Source: Ktedonobacter sp. SOSP1-85
GTDB lineage: Bacteria > Chloroflexota > Ktedonobacteria > Ktedonobacterales > Ktedonobacteraceae
Length of the DNA: 64,000 nt
NCBI RefSeq assembly: GCF_016587415.1
Contig: NZ_BNJI01000001.1
Coordinates: 2,829,501 to 2,893,500, forward strand
Direction: 5' to 3'
This document shows, in pieces, positions 55,117 through 64,000 of the stretch. Made by a program: the position numbers and the translations under genes. A model generated the notes under the pieces. The model was not told where the DNA came from. It saw only the letters and a list, made by a program, of their open reading frames with translations, and searched no databases. Position 1 is the stretch's first letter. Each line of letters starts with the position of its first letter.

Positions 55117-56448
55117 TTAAGACAGGAAACCCGAATAGTTACGCATTACCATCTGGGCCTCAAGCTGTCTCACGGTATCCAGAACGACGCCGACTACAAT
55201 CAGTAGTGAAGCACTTCCAAGCAGCTGATTGCCACCAACGCTTGCAAAGAAGGGTAGAACAGCTATAATGCCCAGGAACAACGCACCTGCCAATGTAATG
55301 CGATTGAGAATCGCGAACAGGTAGTCGCTCGTAGGCTGACCGGGCCGATAGCCCGGGATGAATGCGCCCTGCTTTTGCAGGTTCTCCGGTATATTTTGCT
55401 GCTGCCACATAACGTAGGCATAGAAGTAGGTGAACGCGACGACCAGCACAAAGTAGATCGCCCAGTACCACCATAACTTCGGGTTGACCAGGTAGGTCGA
55501 AACCCATACAGCACTATCGCGCAACCAGGGTGTGGTGCTCGAGGTCAAGTATTGCGAGATGACCGACGGGAAGAGCATCATTGACTGCGCGAAGATCAGC
55601 GGGATCATACCCGCGCTATTGACCTGCATCGGAATGTAGGTTGTCTGCGCGGAACCAACCAGCATATTACGCCCGACCATACGCTTGGTTGGATACTGCA
55701 CGGGTACGCGACGCTGTCCCAGATAAATGTAGACAATGCCGACAATGGTAATCAGGCCGATCAGCAGGAACACACCGATGCTGACGATGCCACTACCATT
55801 ACCACCACCAGAGGTCGCGGAGACATAGCCCTGCTGGACTGTCTGACCCAGGCGGCTCACAATATTACCAAAGATGACCAGCGAAATACCATTACCGATA
55901 CCGTTCTCAGTGATCAGCTCACCAATCCAGACCAGGATCATAACACCGGCGGTCAGGGTGATGAGGATTGCGAACGATTCGAGGGCGTATTTTGGATCGA
56001 CCAGGCTGAAATTTGTCAATACGTGCTGATTCTGGTACAGCGCGCACTGGCCGAACGCCTGCAAGAAGGCAAGAGGAACAGCGATCATGCGAGTAATCTG
56101 GCTGGTGCGCAGGCGACCCGCCTCACCCTGCATGGCCAGGTTCTGCAAGGCCGGAATGATGGGTTGCAGCAACTGCATGACGATGGTAGCGGTGATATAC
56201 GGGTAGACGCTCAGAGCCACAATGGAGAACGTCTGCAACGAACCACCAGAGAACACATCGAGTAAACCCAGGAGCTGGCCGACGTTTTTGCCGCTGTTGA
56301 AGAGACTAACCAGGGCTTTATGTTCGTCGCCTGTAAGAGGAATGGTGATGTGGGCCAGGATGCGGACCACGACCAACATTGCCAACGTAAAGAGTATTTT
56401 ATTGCGTAAATCGGGAACAGTCCAAATGCTACGCAGCTTTTCCCACAT
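55117..56448 (-). CDS. secY: Preprotein translocase subunit SecY
   Basis: 443 residues with ten hydrophobic helices. PYITATIVMQLLQPIIPALQNLAMQGEAGR, then a plug/loop region, GNGISLVIFGNIV, GQRRVPVQYPTKRMVGR and the C-terminal GFRPG-like segment FIPGYRPGQPTSDYL. Protein-conducting channel. The 201-bp spacer upstream (56449-56649) is AT-rich, with a GAGATAGAGTC direct repeat and possibly a weak internal promoter. Confidence 0.97.
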   Translation of the reverse strand: MWEKLRSIWTVPDLRNKILFTLAMLVVVRILAHITIPLTGDEHKALVSLFNSGKNVGQLLGLLDVFSGGSLQTFSIVALSVYPYITATIVMQLLQPIIPALQNLAMQGEAGRLRTSQITRMIAVPLAFLQAFGQCALYQNQHVLTNFSLVDPKYALESFAILITLTAGVMILVWIGELITENGIGNGISLVIFGNIVSRLGQTVQQGYVSATSGGGNGSGIVSIGVFLLIGLITIVGIVYIYLGQRRVPVQYPTKRMVGRNMLVGSAQTTYIPMQVNSAGMIPLIFAQSMMLFPSVISQYLTSSTTPWLRDSAVWVSTYLVNPKLWWYWAIYFVLVVAFTYFYAYVMWQQQNIPENLQKQGAFIPGYRPGQPTSDYLFAILNRITLAGALFLGIIAVLPFFASVGGNQLLGSASLLIVVGVVLDTVRQLEAQMVMRNYSGFLS

Positions 56449-56649
56449 GGGAGCCTCCTTCCGGCTTTCAATCCTCCCGCATTGCTATGCAAGGCTCCAA
56501 GACTCTATCTCGACTCTATCTCGACCTTATTTCTAAAATCTCTCTAAAATCTCAATATATTCTCTATATATCGGGAGACTTGCATAGATGGAGAGGAATG
56601 AAGGACAGACTCTCAAGTAACCGCTGCCACGGGGCAGGGTCGTGGGGGA

Positions 56650-57189
56650 TTACTCCCCCGCGCCCTGCTCTGTTGCAGACTTCTCATCTTTACGACGCTT
56701 CGTCTTCTCGTACACTTTGCGCTCGATAATCTCGATACGACCACCGGCCGCCTCGATCTTCTCTTTCGCGCTCGCCGAGAATTTGTGCGCGCGGACGGTC
56801 AGCGCGCAGTCGATCTCGCCATCGCCCAGCACCTTGATCAGGCCGCGAGCCTGCGCAGGGATGAGCAACCCCTTCTCAACCATGGCCTCAGGAGTAACCT
56901 GAGTGTCGGCATTGAAATGAGCGAGATCAATAACATTAATTATAGTATAGTCGTCGCGGAAAAGGGGATTCTGATTCCCCAGACCACGAAGGAAAGGTAA
57001 GCGCTTTGAAAGGCGAGTCTGACCGCCGTTAAATGCGCGATGGACGCGCCCGCCAGTACGAGCTTTCTGACCCTTAGTACCACGACCAGCGGTCTTACCA
57101 CGACCGGAGCCGTGACCGCGACCGAGGCGCTTCTCAGTCTTATGCGAACCTGGAGCAGGCTGCAAATTGGAAAGGTTAATTAGACTCAC
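56650..57189 (-). CDS. rplO: 50S ribosomal protein L15
   Basis: 179 residues. [46 protein letters not shown] at the start, with [10 protein letters not shown] later. The tail after ~150 residues is charged ([20 protein letters not shown]). Its ATG overlaps the rpmD stop (ATGA). Confidence 0.97.
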   Translation of the reverse strand: MSLINLSNLQPAPGSHKTEKRLGRGHGSGRGKTAGRGTKGQKARTGGRVHRAFNGGQTRLSKRLPFLRGLGNQNPLFRDDYTIINVIDLAHFNADTQVTPEAMVEKGLLIPAQARGLIKVLGDGEIDCALTVRAHKFSASAKEKIEAAGGRIEIIERKVYEKTKRRKDEKSATEQGAGE

Positions 57190-57386
57190 TCTGCAATCTC
57201 CTCAACCTGCACTAGATGATTGACTTTGCGAATCATGCCACGCACCGCAGGCTGGTCGTTATGCTCAACGATCTGGTGCAGCTTGCGCAGCCCTAGAGCG
57301 CGGATGGTATCTTTCTGATCCTGCGCGTAACCGATTGAACTCTTTACCCATTTTACGCGTAATTTAGTTATTCCCGTTGTTGCCAT
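57186..57386 (-). CDS. rpmD: 50S ribosomal protein L30
   Basis: 66 residues. [52 protein letters not shown] is the complete L30 domain. It overlaps rplO by four bases. Confidence 0.97.
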   Translation of the reverse strand: MATTGITKLRVKWVKSSIGYAQDQKDTIRALGLRKLHQIVEHNDQPAVRGMIRKVNHLVQVEEIAE

Positions 57387-57395
57387 AGCTTACTC

Positions 57396-58097
57396 CTATC
57401 GACGGCGCTCACCGCCACCACCGCGGCGCTCACCGCCACCACCGCGGCGATCACCGCCACCACGACGATCACCGCCACCACGACGACCTGCTGCTGCGGC
57501 GCGACTCTCACGCGCCTCTTCCTCACGTGCCGCACGAGCGGCCGCAGCCTGCTCAGCCGCGGCTGCTGTCGCGGCTGCCATCTGCTCGGCGCGCTTCTTG
57601 CCAAGCAACTCAACCACGGTCTTCCCACGGCGTGCCGCCTCGGCATCGGGGGAGCGTAGTTCGCGTAGCGCCTTGACACATGCCTGAACGGTGTTTGCCT
57701 TGTTAGTGCTTCCCAGCGTCTTGGTCAGGATATCGCGAACGCCCGCGGCCTCCATGACAGCGCGGACCGCACCACCAGCAATAACACCCGTACCAGGGGC
57801 CGCCGGTTTGAGCAGCACCTCAGATGCACCAAAGTTCGTCTTCACCAGGTAAGGAATGGTTGTGCCAGAAAGAGGCACCTCAATCAGGTGCTTCTTCGCG
57901 TCTTCCACTGCCTTACGAATCGCCTCAGTGTACTCAGCTGCCTTACCGAAACCATATCCAACAAAACCATTGCGATCACCGACAACCACCAGGGCACGAA
58001 TGCTGAAGCGTCGGCCACCCTTCACCACCTTGGAGACGCGGCTGACCTCAACCACGGTCTCTTCAAGGTTCAGTTTTGAAGCATCAATTCTTGCCAT
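57396..58097 (-). CDS. rpsE: 30S ribosomal protein S5 with RGG-like tail
   Basis: 233 residues from ATG 58097 (GGAG upstream). S5 core: [42 protein letters not shown] and [23 protein letters not shown]. From about residue 150 it runs on through a basic Ala-rich helix into a tail of repeated [12 protein letters not shown] units (about 205-233), much longer than the usual ~165 residues. The tail could bind RNA. Confidence 0.96.
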   Translation of the reverse strand: MARIDASKLNLEETVVEVSRVSKVVKGGRRFSIRALVVVGDRNGFVGYGFGKAAEYTEAIRKAVEDAKKHLIEVPLSGTTIPYLVKTNFGASEVLLKPAAPGTGVIAGGAVRAVMEAAGVRDILTKTLGSTNKANTVQACVKALRELRSPDAEAARRGKTVVELLGKKRAEQMAAATAAAAEQAAAARAAREEEARESRAAAAGRRGGGDRRGGGDRRGGGGERRGGGGERRR

Positions 58098-58144
58098 AAT
58101 ACTCCTCACGCCTCTTTGAAAGGCTCATTGGCTCTCTCGTGGCC

Positions 58145-58696
58145 CTAGAAATCCAGTCCCGCTTCACGAGCGCCTTCAGCAAGCGCCGCGACTCTGCCGT
58201 GATAGGCATAGCCACCGCGATCGAAGACAACCTGCTTAACACCTTTTTCCTGCGCTCGCTGAGCCACCAGCTTCCCAACCTCGTGCGCCAGGGAGACCCT
58301 GCGATTGCTCAAGATGCCCGCCAGCTTCTCGGTCTGGCTCTTCTTTTCTTTTTTCGGAGCTTCGGCCACAGCGGCGGCACGGCCACCTTTAGCGGCTTTC
58401 TTCCCTTTGGCGGGGGCGGCTTCTTCCACAACCTCTTCTACTGCGACGGGCGCACTCTCAGTCTTCGCAGCCTGCTTGTGCTGCTCAGCGACCGGTTTAA
58501 AGTCCCGCAGGCTCTCGTCCAGAGTAGAAGCCGAGACCAGGGTCTTGCCCGTGGTATCGTCAATAATCTGCGCGTAGATATGCTGCCCACTGCGGAATAC
58601 GTTCAAACGTGGGCGCAGTTCTGAGCCTTCAAGGTGGCGTCGAATTCGCTGGTGCCGCCGCAGCCTTGCTTGATTTGCATGAAATTGTTTAATCAT
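58145..58696 (-). CDS. rplR: 50S ribosomal protein L18 with internal low-complexity insert
   Basis: 183 residues from ATG 58696; a longer frame upstream has no homology. The L18 core is split: residues 1-64 ([46 protein letters not shown]) and 123-183 ([43 protein letters not shown]). Between them lie about 58 residues rich in Ala, Glu and Lys. Normal L18 has about 120 residues without this. The ribosome site is weak. Confidence 0.94.
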   Translation of the reverse strand: MIKQFHANQARLRRHQRIRRHLEGSELRPRLNVFRSGQHIYAQIIDDTTGKTLVSASTLDESLRDFKPVAEQHKQAAKTESAPVAVEEVVEEAAPAKGKKAAKGGRAAAVAEAPKKEKKSQTEKLAGILSNRRVSLAHEVGKLVAQRAQEKGVKQVVFDRGGYAYHGRVAALAEGAREAGLDF

Positions 58697-58870
58697 TGTC
58701 TGTGAACAGAAGATCCATGTTCTCTGCTCTCCCATTACCGGGAGGACACAGGAAAACTTCCTCTGCTCATCCCCTTTCTGCAAAATGCGCGATTGAGGGA
58801 CTTGGAATACGTGGTCGGCACTACGTCTCCCGGGTTCAGCCCTCGCGTCGCGTCTTTCTGTCTTGCCATA

Positions 58871-58918
58871 CAATCGTGTGAGCGAAAGCTAGCCGCTGTG
58901 AAGCGGCATTCACGATTG
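58871..58918 (+). repeat. Three-way-junction repeat, copy 6 (diverged stems)
   Basis: CAATCGTG, TG, AGC-GAAA-GCT, A, GCCGCT-GTGA-AGCGGC, ATT, CACGATTG. All three stems differ in sequence from copies 1-5 but still pair, and the linkers TG and A are the same. It lies within the spc operon between rplF and rplR, in a 398-bp spacer (58697-59094). Confidence 0.65.
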
Positions 58919-59035
58919 CTTTTCATGACGTGATAAGAGACCGTCGAAAGATAGTATAAAGCAGTCGTAAACACTATGCCAATCACCAGGACCAGGTATG
59001 CTGGCCCTGCCGTAACAGGCCGTATGCAACAGGTA

Positions 59036-59064
59036 CCGGGAGGACTCTCGAAGACTCCTCCCGG
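59036..59064 (-). other. GC-rich hairpin 3' of rplF
   Basis: CCGGGAGGA / TCCTCCCGG (9 bp, 11-nt loop), 31 bp past the rplF stop, no T-run. Possible processing site or partial terminator inside the operon. Confidence 0.5.
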
Positions 59065-59094
59065 ACGCCTACAGCAGAATGTGTTTGCCGTTAT

Positions 59095-59670
59095 TTACTT
59101 CTTCTTACCGCCGACTTTACCGGCCTTACCAGCCTTGCGGCGCACGGCCTCGCCAGCATAGCGGATGCCTTTGCCTTTATAAGGCTCGGGCTTGCGGATG
59201 TGGCGAATGTTGGCCGCCAACTGACCAACCGCGTGCTTGTCGATGCCAGTAACGCTGATGCGGGTCGCCTTGCTGGCGGGATCAGGCGCTTCAAGCTTCA
59301 ACTCGATACCCTGAGGGGCCTGAACCTCCACCGGGTGCGAGTAACCGACCAGAATGATCAGGTTCTTCCCCTGCTGGACGGCGCGATAACCCACACCATG
59401 GATCTCAAGCATCTTGGTATAACCAGTGGTCACACCCACAACCATGTTGTTAATCAACGTGCGATACAGGCCATGCTTTGAGCGATGCTCTTTGCTATCC
59501 GAAGGGCGGGTCACCGTCAGCGTGCCGTCCTCCAGCTTCAGTTGAAGCTGAGGGTCGACCTGCTCAGACAGCGTACCCTTGGGGCCTTTAACCGTCACGA
59601 GATTGTCTTCGGTCCAGTTCACCTGCACCGCTTGCGGGACAGTGATAGGAGCACGTCCAATACGCGACAT
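59095..59670 (-). CDS. rplF: 50S ribosomal protein L6
   Basis: 191 residues, two L6 repeats. MSRIGRAPITVPQAVQV, VKGPKGTLSEQV, KHGLYRTLINNMVVGVTTGYTKMLEIHGVGYRA and the C-terminal RKPEPYKGKGIRYAGEAVRRKAGKAG. Confidence 0.98.
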   Translation of the reverse strand: MSRIGRAPITVPQAVQVNWTEDNLVTVKGPKGTLSEQVDPQLQLKLEDGTLTVTRPSDSKEHRSKHGLYRTLINNMVVGVTTGYTKMLEIHGVGYRAVQQGKNLIILVGYSHPVEVQAPQGIELKLEAPDPASKATRISVTGIDKHAVGQLAANIRHIRKPEPYKGKGIRYAGEAVRRKAGKAGKVGGKKK

Positions 59671-59682
59671 TCTAACCTCCCT

Positions 59683-60078
59683 TTACCAAACGTAGCAGAT
59701 GACTTCGCCACCCACGCCCTGTTTGTAGGCGCTAGCGCCAGTCATCAGGCCCCTGGATGTCGATACAATCGAGATACCGAGGCCACCACGCACGCGGGGA
59801 ATGTCGGTCTGTTTGCTATAGACTCGCAGACCAGGCTTGCTCACGCGTTTGAGCTGCGTCAGGACAGGCTTCTTCTCCACATAGCGCAGCGTCAGGCGCA
59901 GCGTTCCCTGTGGATTATCCTTCAGGATCTCGATATCTTTAATGTAACCTTCTTCTTTCAGCACGCGCGCAATCGCCAGCTTCATTTTCGACGCTGGAAT
60001 GAGTACGCGAGTATGTCGTGCTGTAGCCGCATTACGGATGCGCGTCAGCATATCCGCAATGGGATCAGTCATGTTCAT
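59683..60078 (-). CDS. rpsH: 30S ribosomal protein S8
   Basis: 131 residues. [37 protein letters not shown] and the C-terminal [33 protein letters not shown]. 12 bp upstream of rplF. Confidence 0.98.
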   Translation of the reverse strand: MNMTDPIADMLTRIRNAATARHTRVLIPASKMKLAIARVLKEEGYIKDIEILKDNPQGTLRLTLRYVEKKPVLTQLKRVSKPGLRVYSKQTDIPRVRGGLGISIVSTSRGLMTGASAYKQGVGGEVICYVW

Positions 60079-60178
60079 GGAACATCCTCCACTAAGTTTC
60101 CCAGGCAGCTTGACGCTCAGATACAGCGACGCTGCTCTGTAGTCATCAAAGCCAACTGAAACAATTCGCGACTACAAT

Positions 60179-60364
60179 CTACCAGCTCGATTTTGTGACG
60201 CCGGGTAGCTCACCGCGCAACGCCCGTTCGCGGAAGCAAATGCGGCACAGGCCAAACTTTCTCATATATGCACGGGGTCGCCCGCAAACCTGACAGCGAT
60301 TGTGATGCCGCACCTCAAACTTGGGCTTGCGCTGCGACTTAATGATCATTGATATTTTTGCCAT
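60179..60364 (-). CDS. rpsN: 30S ribosomal protein S14, zinc type (type Z)
   Basis: 61 residues. [23 protein letters not shown] gives C24, C27, C40 and C43. The short zinc-binding form is typical of Gram-positive bacteria and Chloroflexota. Confidence 0.98.
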   Translation of the reverse strand: MAKISMIIKSQRKPKFEVRHHNRCQVCGRPRAYMRKFGLCRICFRERALRGELPGVTKSSW

Positions 60365-60378
60365 CGCGCCCTCCAGCG

Positions 60379-60924
60379 TTACTTCTTAAAGGGCATGCCC
60401 ATTAGTGCGAGCAATCTGCGCCCCTCTTCATCTGTGCGAGCCGTAGTGACGATACTCACTTCCATGCCGCGCAGCTTGTCTACTTTATCGTAGTCGATCT
60501 CTGGGAAGACCAGTTGTTCGCGCAGTCCCAGAGTATAGTTACCGCGGCCATCGAAGGCATCAGCCGAGATGCCCTGGAAGTCACGGATACGTGGCAGCGC
60601 GACGTTGATCAGCTTGTCGAGGAAGTGGAACATGCGCGTACCGCGCAGTGTCACCATACAGCCAATCGGCATCCCTTCGCGTAGTTTAAACGCGGCCACC
60701 GAGCGCTTGGCACGTGTCACGACCGGGCGCTGACCAGTAACGGTCGCCAGGTCGGCAACGGCGGCATCCATAGCCTTGGCGTTCTGGATGACTTCGCCCA
60801 TGCCAATATTAACAACAACCTTGTGAATGCCAGGAACCTGCATTGGATTAGCGTAGTTAAACTCCTTATGCAGGGCCGGCACAACCTCTTGACGATATTT
60901 TTCTTTCAAGCGTGATGCCAACAT
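60379..60924 (-). CDS. rplE: 50S ribosomal protein L5
   Basis: 181 residues. [65 protein letters not shown] and [31 protein letters not shown]. Confidence 0.98.
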   Translation of the reverse strand: MLASRLKEKYRQEVVPALHKEFNYANPMQVPGIHKVVVNIGMGEVIQNAKAMDAAVADLATVTGQRPVVTRAKRSVAAFKLREGMPIGCMVTLRGTRMFHFLDKLINVALPRIRDFQGISADAFDGRGNYTLGLREQLVFPEIDYDKVDKLRGMEVSIVTTARTDEEGRRLLALMGMPFKK

Positions 60925-60929
60925 AATGC

Positions 60930-61313
60930 TTAACTACTCCTCGTCCGGTCCTGAATGACTTTGCCACACTTTTTGCAGACGCGAACCGAGCGTTCTTTGT
61001 CGCCCATGACGCGACGGTCATGACCAACGCGTGTAGGCTCGCCGCACTCTGTGCACTTCAACATAACGTTCGAGACATGCAATGGCATTGCCTTTTCGAT
61101 GATGCCACCCTGGCGGGTCTGCCCCTGCGGTTTAACGTGCTTCTTCACGACGTTCAAGCCCTCAACAATTACCTTGCTGTCCTGGGGCAACGCTCGCGAA
61201 ACCGTTCCTTCTTTATCCTTATCCTTGCCTGTGATGATCAAAACGGTGTCACCCTTTTTGATGCTCATCTTCGCAAGGTGCAGGGGTTTCTTCTCTTTCT
61301 TTTTTACTGACAT
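60930..61313 (-). CDS. rplX: 50S ribosomal protein L24
   Basis: 127 residues. KOW motif [28 protein letters not shown], then [40 protein letters not shown] and CKKCG near the C-terminus form a zinc site. The first ~15 residues are a basic extension; an alternative start exists at the internal MSIKKGD. Confidence 0.97.
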   Translation of the reverse strand: MSVKKKEKKPLHLAKMSIKKGDTVLIITGKDKDKEGTVSRALPQDSKVIVEGLNVVKKHVKPQGQTRQGGIIEKAMPLHVSNVMLKCTECGEPTRVGHDRRVMGDKERSVRVCKKCGKVIQDRTRSS

Positions 61314-61324
61314 CTTTCCCCTCG

Positions 61325-61693
61325 TTATAGCACTTCTGGCGCGAGTGAGACTAGTCTCATAAAGTTCTTCTCACGCAGTTCGCGAGCTACAGGGCCAAAG
61401 ATGCGGGTGCCCCTGGGATTGTTACCGGGAGCCAGGATAACTGCGGCGTTTTCATCGAAACGGATATGCGAGCCATCACGGCGGACATATTCCTTCGTCA
61501 CACGCACGACCACAGCATTCACTACTTCGCCCTTTTTTACCTGTCCGTTCGGAGTCGCGACTTTCACTGAGGCTTTGATAATATCGCCAACCTCAGCGTA
61601 GCGCTTGGCCGAACCGCTCATCACGCGGATACACATGATCTCTTTAGCGCCGGTGTTATCGGCGACTTTCAAGCGTGTCTGCGGCTGAATCAT
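61325..61693 (-). CDS. rplN: 50S ribosomal protein L14
   Basis: 122 residues, exact family length. [51 protein letters not shown] and [28 protein letters not shown]. Confidence 0.98.
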   Translation of the reverse strand: MIQPQTRLKVADNTGAKEIMCIRVMSGSAKRYAEVGDIIKASVKVATPNGQVKKGEVVNAVVVRVTKEYVRRDGSHIRFDENAAVILAPGNNPRGTRIFGPVARELREKNFMRLVSLAPEVL

Positions 61694-61714
61694 CTGTTCG
61701 TCCCTCTCTTAACT

Positions 61715-62095
61715 CTATTCGGCAGACTTTTCAGCTTCCGCGGATGATTCGCTCTGCGTCAGGTTGGGATCAACCTCAGCCAGAACTTCTGCAACCGGGA
61801 CGATACCACTTCCGCTCTTTACGATCTCGACCAGGCGCCAGCGCTTAAGCTTGCTCATGGGACGAGTCTCCTCGATGCGCACAACGTCGTCAATCTGACA
61901 CTGGTTGTTCTCATCATGAACATGGAAGTGTTTCGTCTGCTTGTATGTTCGCTTATAGATACGATGCTTCTTCAAGGACTCGACCGATACAACAATGGTC
62001 TTGTCCATTTTATTGCTAATTACTCGCCCGACCTTCTGGACGCGGCGCACTGAAGGCGCCGCGGTCGAGCTAGTAGTGGCTACTCGCTCTGTCAT
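61715..62095 (-). CDS. rpsQ: 30S ribosomal protein S17
   Basis: 126 residues. S17 OB-fold at about 19-100 (GRVISNKMDKTIVVSVESLKKHRIYKR, RIEETRPMSKLKRWRLVEIV), flanked by a Thr/Ser-rich N-terminal extension and an acidic C-terminal tail (AEVDPNLTQSESSAEAEKSAE). The family norm is about 85 residues. Confidence 0.97.
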   Translation of the reverse strand: MTERVATTSSTAAPSVRRVQKVGRVISNKMDKTIVVSVESLKKHRIYKRTYKQTKHFHVHDENNQCQIDDVVRIEETRPMSKLKRWRLVEIVKSGSGIVPVAEVLAEVDPNLTQSESSAEAEKSAE

Positions 62096-62097
62096 GA

Positions 62098-62304
62098 TTA
62101 TTCACTCTCCAACATCGTCAGGCGATGCAACAAGCGTGCAATATCTTTCTTGGTGTTCGCGAAGACGCGGTTGTCTTTGACTTCACCGCGCTGCTGCTGC
62201 AAGCGGAGGTTAAAGAGCTTCATACGAAGTTCCTGAATCTCTTTGCGCGCCTCGCCCTCGCCCATCTCGCTAATTTGCTTGCGACGTTCGTTAAGCTTCG
62301 ACAC
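62098..62304 (-). CDS. rpmC: 50S ribosomal protein L29
   Basis: 68 residues from GTG 62304 (GGGGAGG upstream). Starts [20 protein letters not shown], then [24 protein letters not shown] and the L29 helix-loop-helix. It overlaps the end of rplP by 14 bases, which suggests coupled translation. A longer frame that begins inside rplP has no homology. Confidence 0.96.
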   Translation of the reverse strand: MSKLNERRKQISEMGEGEARKEIQELRMKLFNLRLQQQRGEVKDNRVFANTKKDIARLLHRLTMLESE

Positions 62305-62722
62305 TCTCCGCCTCCCCTTTAGTAATAAAGCGGCACTTGACAGGCAGCTTGTGGATAGCAAGGCGGATGGCTTCCTTCGCGATCTCTTCGCTGACGCCAC
62401 CGATCTCGAAGATGATGCGTCCAGGCTTCACCACGGCAACCCAGTGATCGACCGCACCTTTACCGCTACCCATACGGGTTTCGGCGGGCTTGGCGGTAAT
62501 AGGTTTGTCGGGGAAGACGCGGATCCAGACTTTACCACCACGCTTCATATAACGCGTCATCGCGATACGAGCGGACTCGATCTGACGCGCCTCCATCCAA
62601 CATGGCTCCAGAGCCTGGAGGCCAAAATCGCCGAAGGCAAGCGTTGCGCCGCGAGTGGCTTCGCCTCTCATACGCCCACGATGTTGGCGACGGTACTTTG
62701 TTCTTGATGGTGCCAATAACAT
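62291..62722 (-). CDS. rplP: 50S ribosomal protein L16
   Basis: 143 residues. [70 protein letters not shown] and [23 protein letters not shown]. Confidence 0.98.
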   Translation of the reverse strand: MLLAPSRTKYRRQHRGRMRGEATRGATLAFGDFGLQALEPCWMEARQIESARIAMTRYMKRGGKVWIRVFPDKPITAKPAETRMGSGKGAVDHWVAVVKPGRIIFEIGGVSEEIAKEAIRLAIHKLPVKCRFITKGEAESVEA

Positions 62723-62737
62723 GGCTTCGCTCTCCTC

Positions 62738-63757
62738 TTATTCGCCCTGAGTGGACTCGGTAGGCCCAGCCGGTGGCTGCTGCGGCTGCTGCTGCTCGGC
62801 CGCTGGCTGCTGACGCTCGCTCTGTGGACGTGGCGCGCGCTCGCCCTGTGGGCGTGGGGCGCGCTCGCCCTGCGGACGAGGCCCGCGTGGCGGTCGATCT
62901 CCCTGCGGACGAGGTCCACGCTCTCCCTGCGGACGAGGTCCGCGCTGGGGGCGCTCACCACCACGTGGTCGGTCTCCCTGAGGACGCTGACCGCGTGGGC
63001 CGCCCTCGCCTCTGCGGCGATCAGGACGGCGTTCGCCAGACTCACGCGGGGCGGTAGGTGCAAACAGATCCACGGCCTCCGCGCTTTCGCGACGGCGGCT
63101 TGGCAGAATGTCCCCGCGATAGATCCACACTTTTACGCCAATCACACCAAAGGTGGTGTGTGCCTCGGCCAGGCCATAATCGATGTCGGCACGCAGGGTA
63201 TGCAGAGGAACCTTGCCCTCAACCTCTTTCTCGGTGCGAGCAATTTCCGCGCCACCCAGGCGACCACCAGCGATTACCTTGATGCCCTTCGCGCCAGCAC
63301 GCATCGACTTCTGAACCGCCTGCTTCATCGCACGACGGAAAGAGACGCGCTTCTCAAGCTGATCGCAGATGCTGCGACCAACCAGGTACGCGTCCAGCTC
63401 AGGCTGGCGGATCTCGACGATCTCAACGCGCACACGCTTCTGCGTTTTGGCCTCAAGGTGAGCCTTCAGTCTCTCTACCTTTTCACCACTCTTACCGATA
63501 ACAATACCGGGTTTGGCGGTGTTGATCTTTACCAGCACCTGTTTGGGGGCTGCGCGCTCGATCTCAATTTTTGAGACGCCCGCGTCAACCTTGGCCCCAT
63601 GAGCACTGGAAAGCTCTTTGTTGATCATACGGCGGATCTGGAAATCCTCCGCCAGGATATCTTTGTAGTTGTTCTCAGCGTACCAGCGTGACTGCCATGA
63701 TTCCCAGCCTTTGATGACGCCAAGCCGGAACCCTATTGGGTGTACCTTGTGTCCCAA
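62738..63757 (-). CDS. rpsC: 30S ribosomal protein S3 with repetitive C-terminal tail
   Basis: 339 residues from a TTG start at 63757, with AAGGAGG six bases upstream. [33 protein letters not shown] domain with [44 protein letters not shown] and [17 protein letters not shown]. After ~215 residues comes a ~120-residue tail of repeated RPQG(D/E)R units, ending Gln/Pro-rich. The tail is far longer than in most bacteria. Confidence 0.97.
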   Translation of the reverse strand: MGHKVHPIGFRLGVIKGWESWQSRWYAENNYKDILAEDFQIRRMINKELSSAHGAKVDAGVSKIEIERAAPKQVLVKINTAKPGIVIGKSGEKVERLKAHLEAKTQKRVRVEIVEIRQPELDAYLVGRSICDQLEKRVSFRRAMKQAVQKSMRAGAKGIKVIAGGRLGGAEIARTEKEVEGKVPLHTLRADIDYGLAEAHTTFGVIGVKVWIYRGDILPSRRRESAEAVDLFAPTAPRESGERRPDRRRGEGGPRGQRPQGDRPRGGERPQRGPRPQGERGPRPQGDRPPRGPRPQGERAPRPQGERAPRPQSERQQPAAEQQQPQQPPAGPTESTQGE

Positions 63758-63772
63758 CTGTGTCCTCCTTAA

Positions 63773-64000
63773 TTAACGGCCCGCGTCAGCAGGATCGTCA
63801 GAAACAATCACTGTCACATGGCAGAAGCGGCGCAAAATACGAGCCGCGCGGCCATGAGAGCGTGGCTTTACACGCTTAATGCGGAATGAATCGTCCGCGA
63901 CAATGTTCAAAATGTATAGATCATCGGGATTGAGACTGTAGTTATTCTCCGCGTTCGCCGCAGCCGAGGCGACAACCTTGCGTACAGGTGTCGCGCCAGC
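63773..64000 (-). CDS. rplV: 50S ribosomal protein L22 (N-terminus cut by window edge)
   Basis: The last 75 codons of L22 are in frame from the window edge to the TAA at 63775-63773: TPVRKVVASAAANAENNYSL, then RIKRVKPRSHGRAARILRRFCHVTVIVSD and a short acidic end. rpsC follows after 15 bp. Confidence 0.96.
   Translation of the reverse strand, partial: AGATPVRKVVASAAANAENNYSLNPDDLYILNIVADDSFRIKRVKPRSHGRAARILRRFCHVTVIVSDDPADAGR

Noticed and set aside
58697..58873. Longer N-terminus for L18 (frame open from 58873)
   Set aside because: The added 59 residues have no similarity to L18 and the alignable protein begins at [16 protein letters not shown].
1..64000. CRISPR array, tRNA or rRNA genes
   Set aside because: No regularly spaced repeats with unique spacers, no T-loop/acceptor pattern of tRNA and no rRNA-like stretch was found by reading. 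A tRNAscan-SE run would settle the tRNA point.

Overview
The window is a bacterial chromosome segment of roughly 55% GC that reads as a Chloroflexota genome, most likely class Ktedonobacteria. This is an inference from gene content, not a phylogeny. It rests on membrane Ser/Thr kinases with large outer domains, NarL/LuxR regulators, zinc-type ribosomal proteins (S4, S14, S18, L24, L36), low-complexity tails on many ribosomal proteins, a class Ic-like ribonucleotide reductase, and intergenic regions crowded with long palindromes. No rRNA, tRNA, CRISPR array, phage or transposase gene was found.

Layout. 1-5 kb (mostly minus): a MenA-type prenyltransferase cut by the window edge, a translin-family protein, an unknown protein, a SUI1/YciH factor, then a plus-strand M19 dipeptidase. 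5-12 kb, signalling: two Ser/Thr kinases with one membrane span each, an HD hydrolase, a NarL-type response regulator, and convergent to it a GAF-GAF-DHp-LuxR protein that lacks the kinase ATPase domain. 12-17 kb: nrdA and nrdB with likely NrdR boxes and a terminator in the nrdA leader. NrdB has Phe in place of the radical Tyr. 17-24 kb: an acyl-CoA set (CoA-transferase A and B, enoyl-CoA hydratase, thiolase), a NUDIX protein and a PIG-V-like glycosyltransferase. 24-32 kb: RNase Y, a PHP phosphoesterase, biotin carboxylase, an MCP-like receptor and a SpoU/TrmH methyltransferase. 32-35 kb: rpmI-rplT without infC, and a GT87-like membrane glycosyltransferase split by a frameshift. 35-42 kb: rpsF-ssb-rpsR, a parvulin-type foldase, a HemW-like radical SAM protein and RecJ. 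42-47 kb, nitrogen metabolism: glutamate dehydrogenase, a peptide-binding lipoprotein, arginase/agmatinase and a branched-chain aminotransferase.

From 47.7 kb to the right edge the minus strand carries the ribosomal superoperon. In transcription order it is rplV-rpsC-rplP-rpmC-rpsQ-rplN-rplX-rplE-rpsN-rpsH-rplF-rplR-rpsE-rpmD-rplO-secY-adk-infA-rpmJ-rpsM-rpsK-rpsD-rpoA-rplQ-truA-rplM-rpsI. map is absent between adk and infA, where about 790 bp of non-coding, structured DNA lies instead.

The most novel signal is between the genes. Six copies of a small element fold as a three-way junction: an outer stem, two inner hairpins, and conserved unpaired linkers TG, A and (G/A)TT. The outer stem and second hairpin change by compensatory substitutions between copies. 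There are also two MITE-like elements with perfect or near-perfect 29-bp inverted ends, a GTAGGGTCCATGC repeat family, and about ten long, nearly perfect palindromes at gene ends, several sharing a GGGTGTG core.
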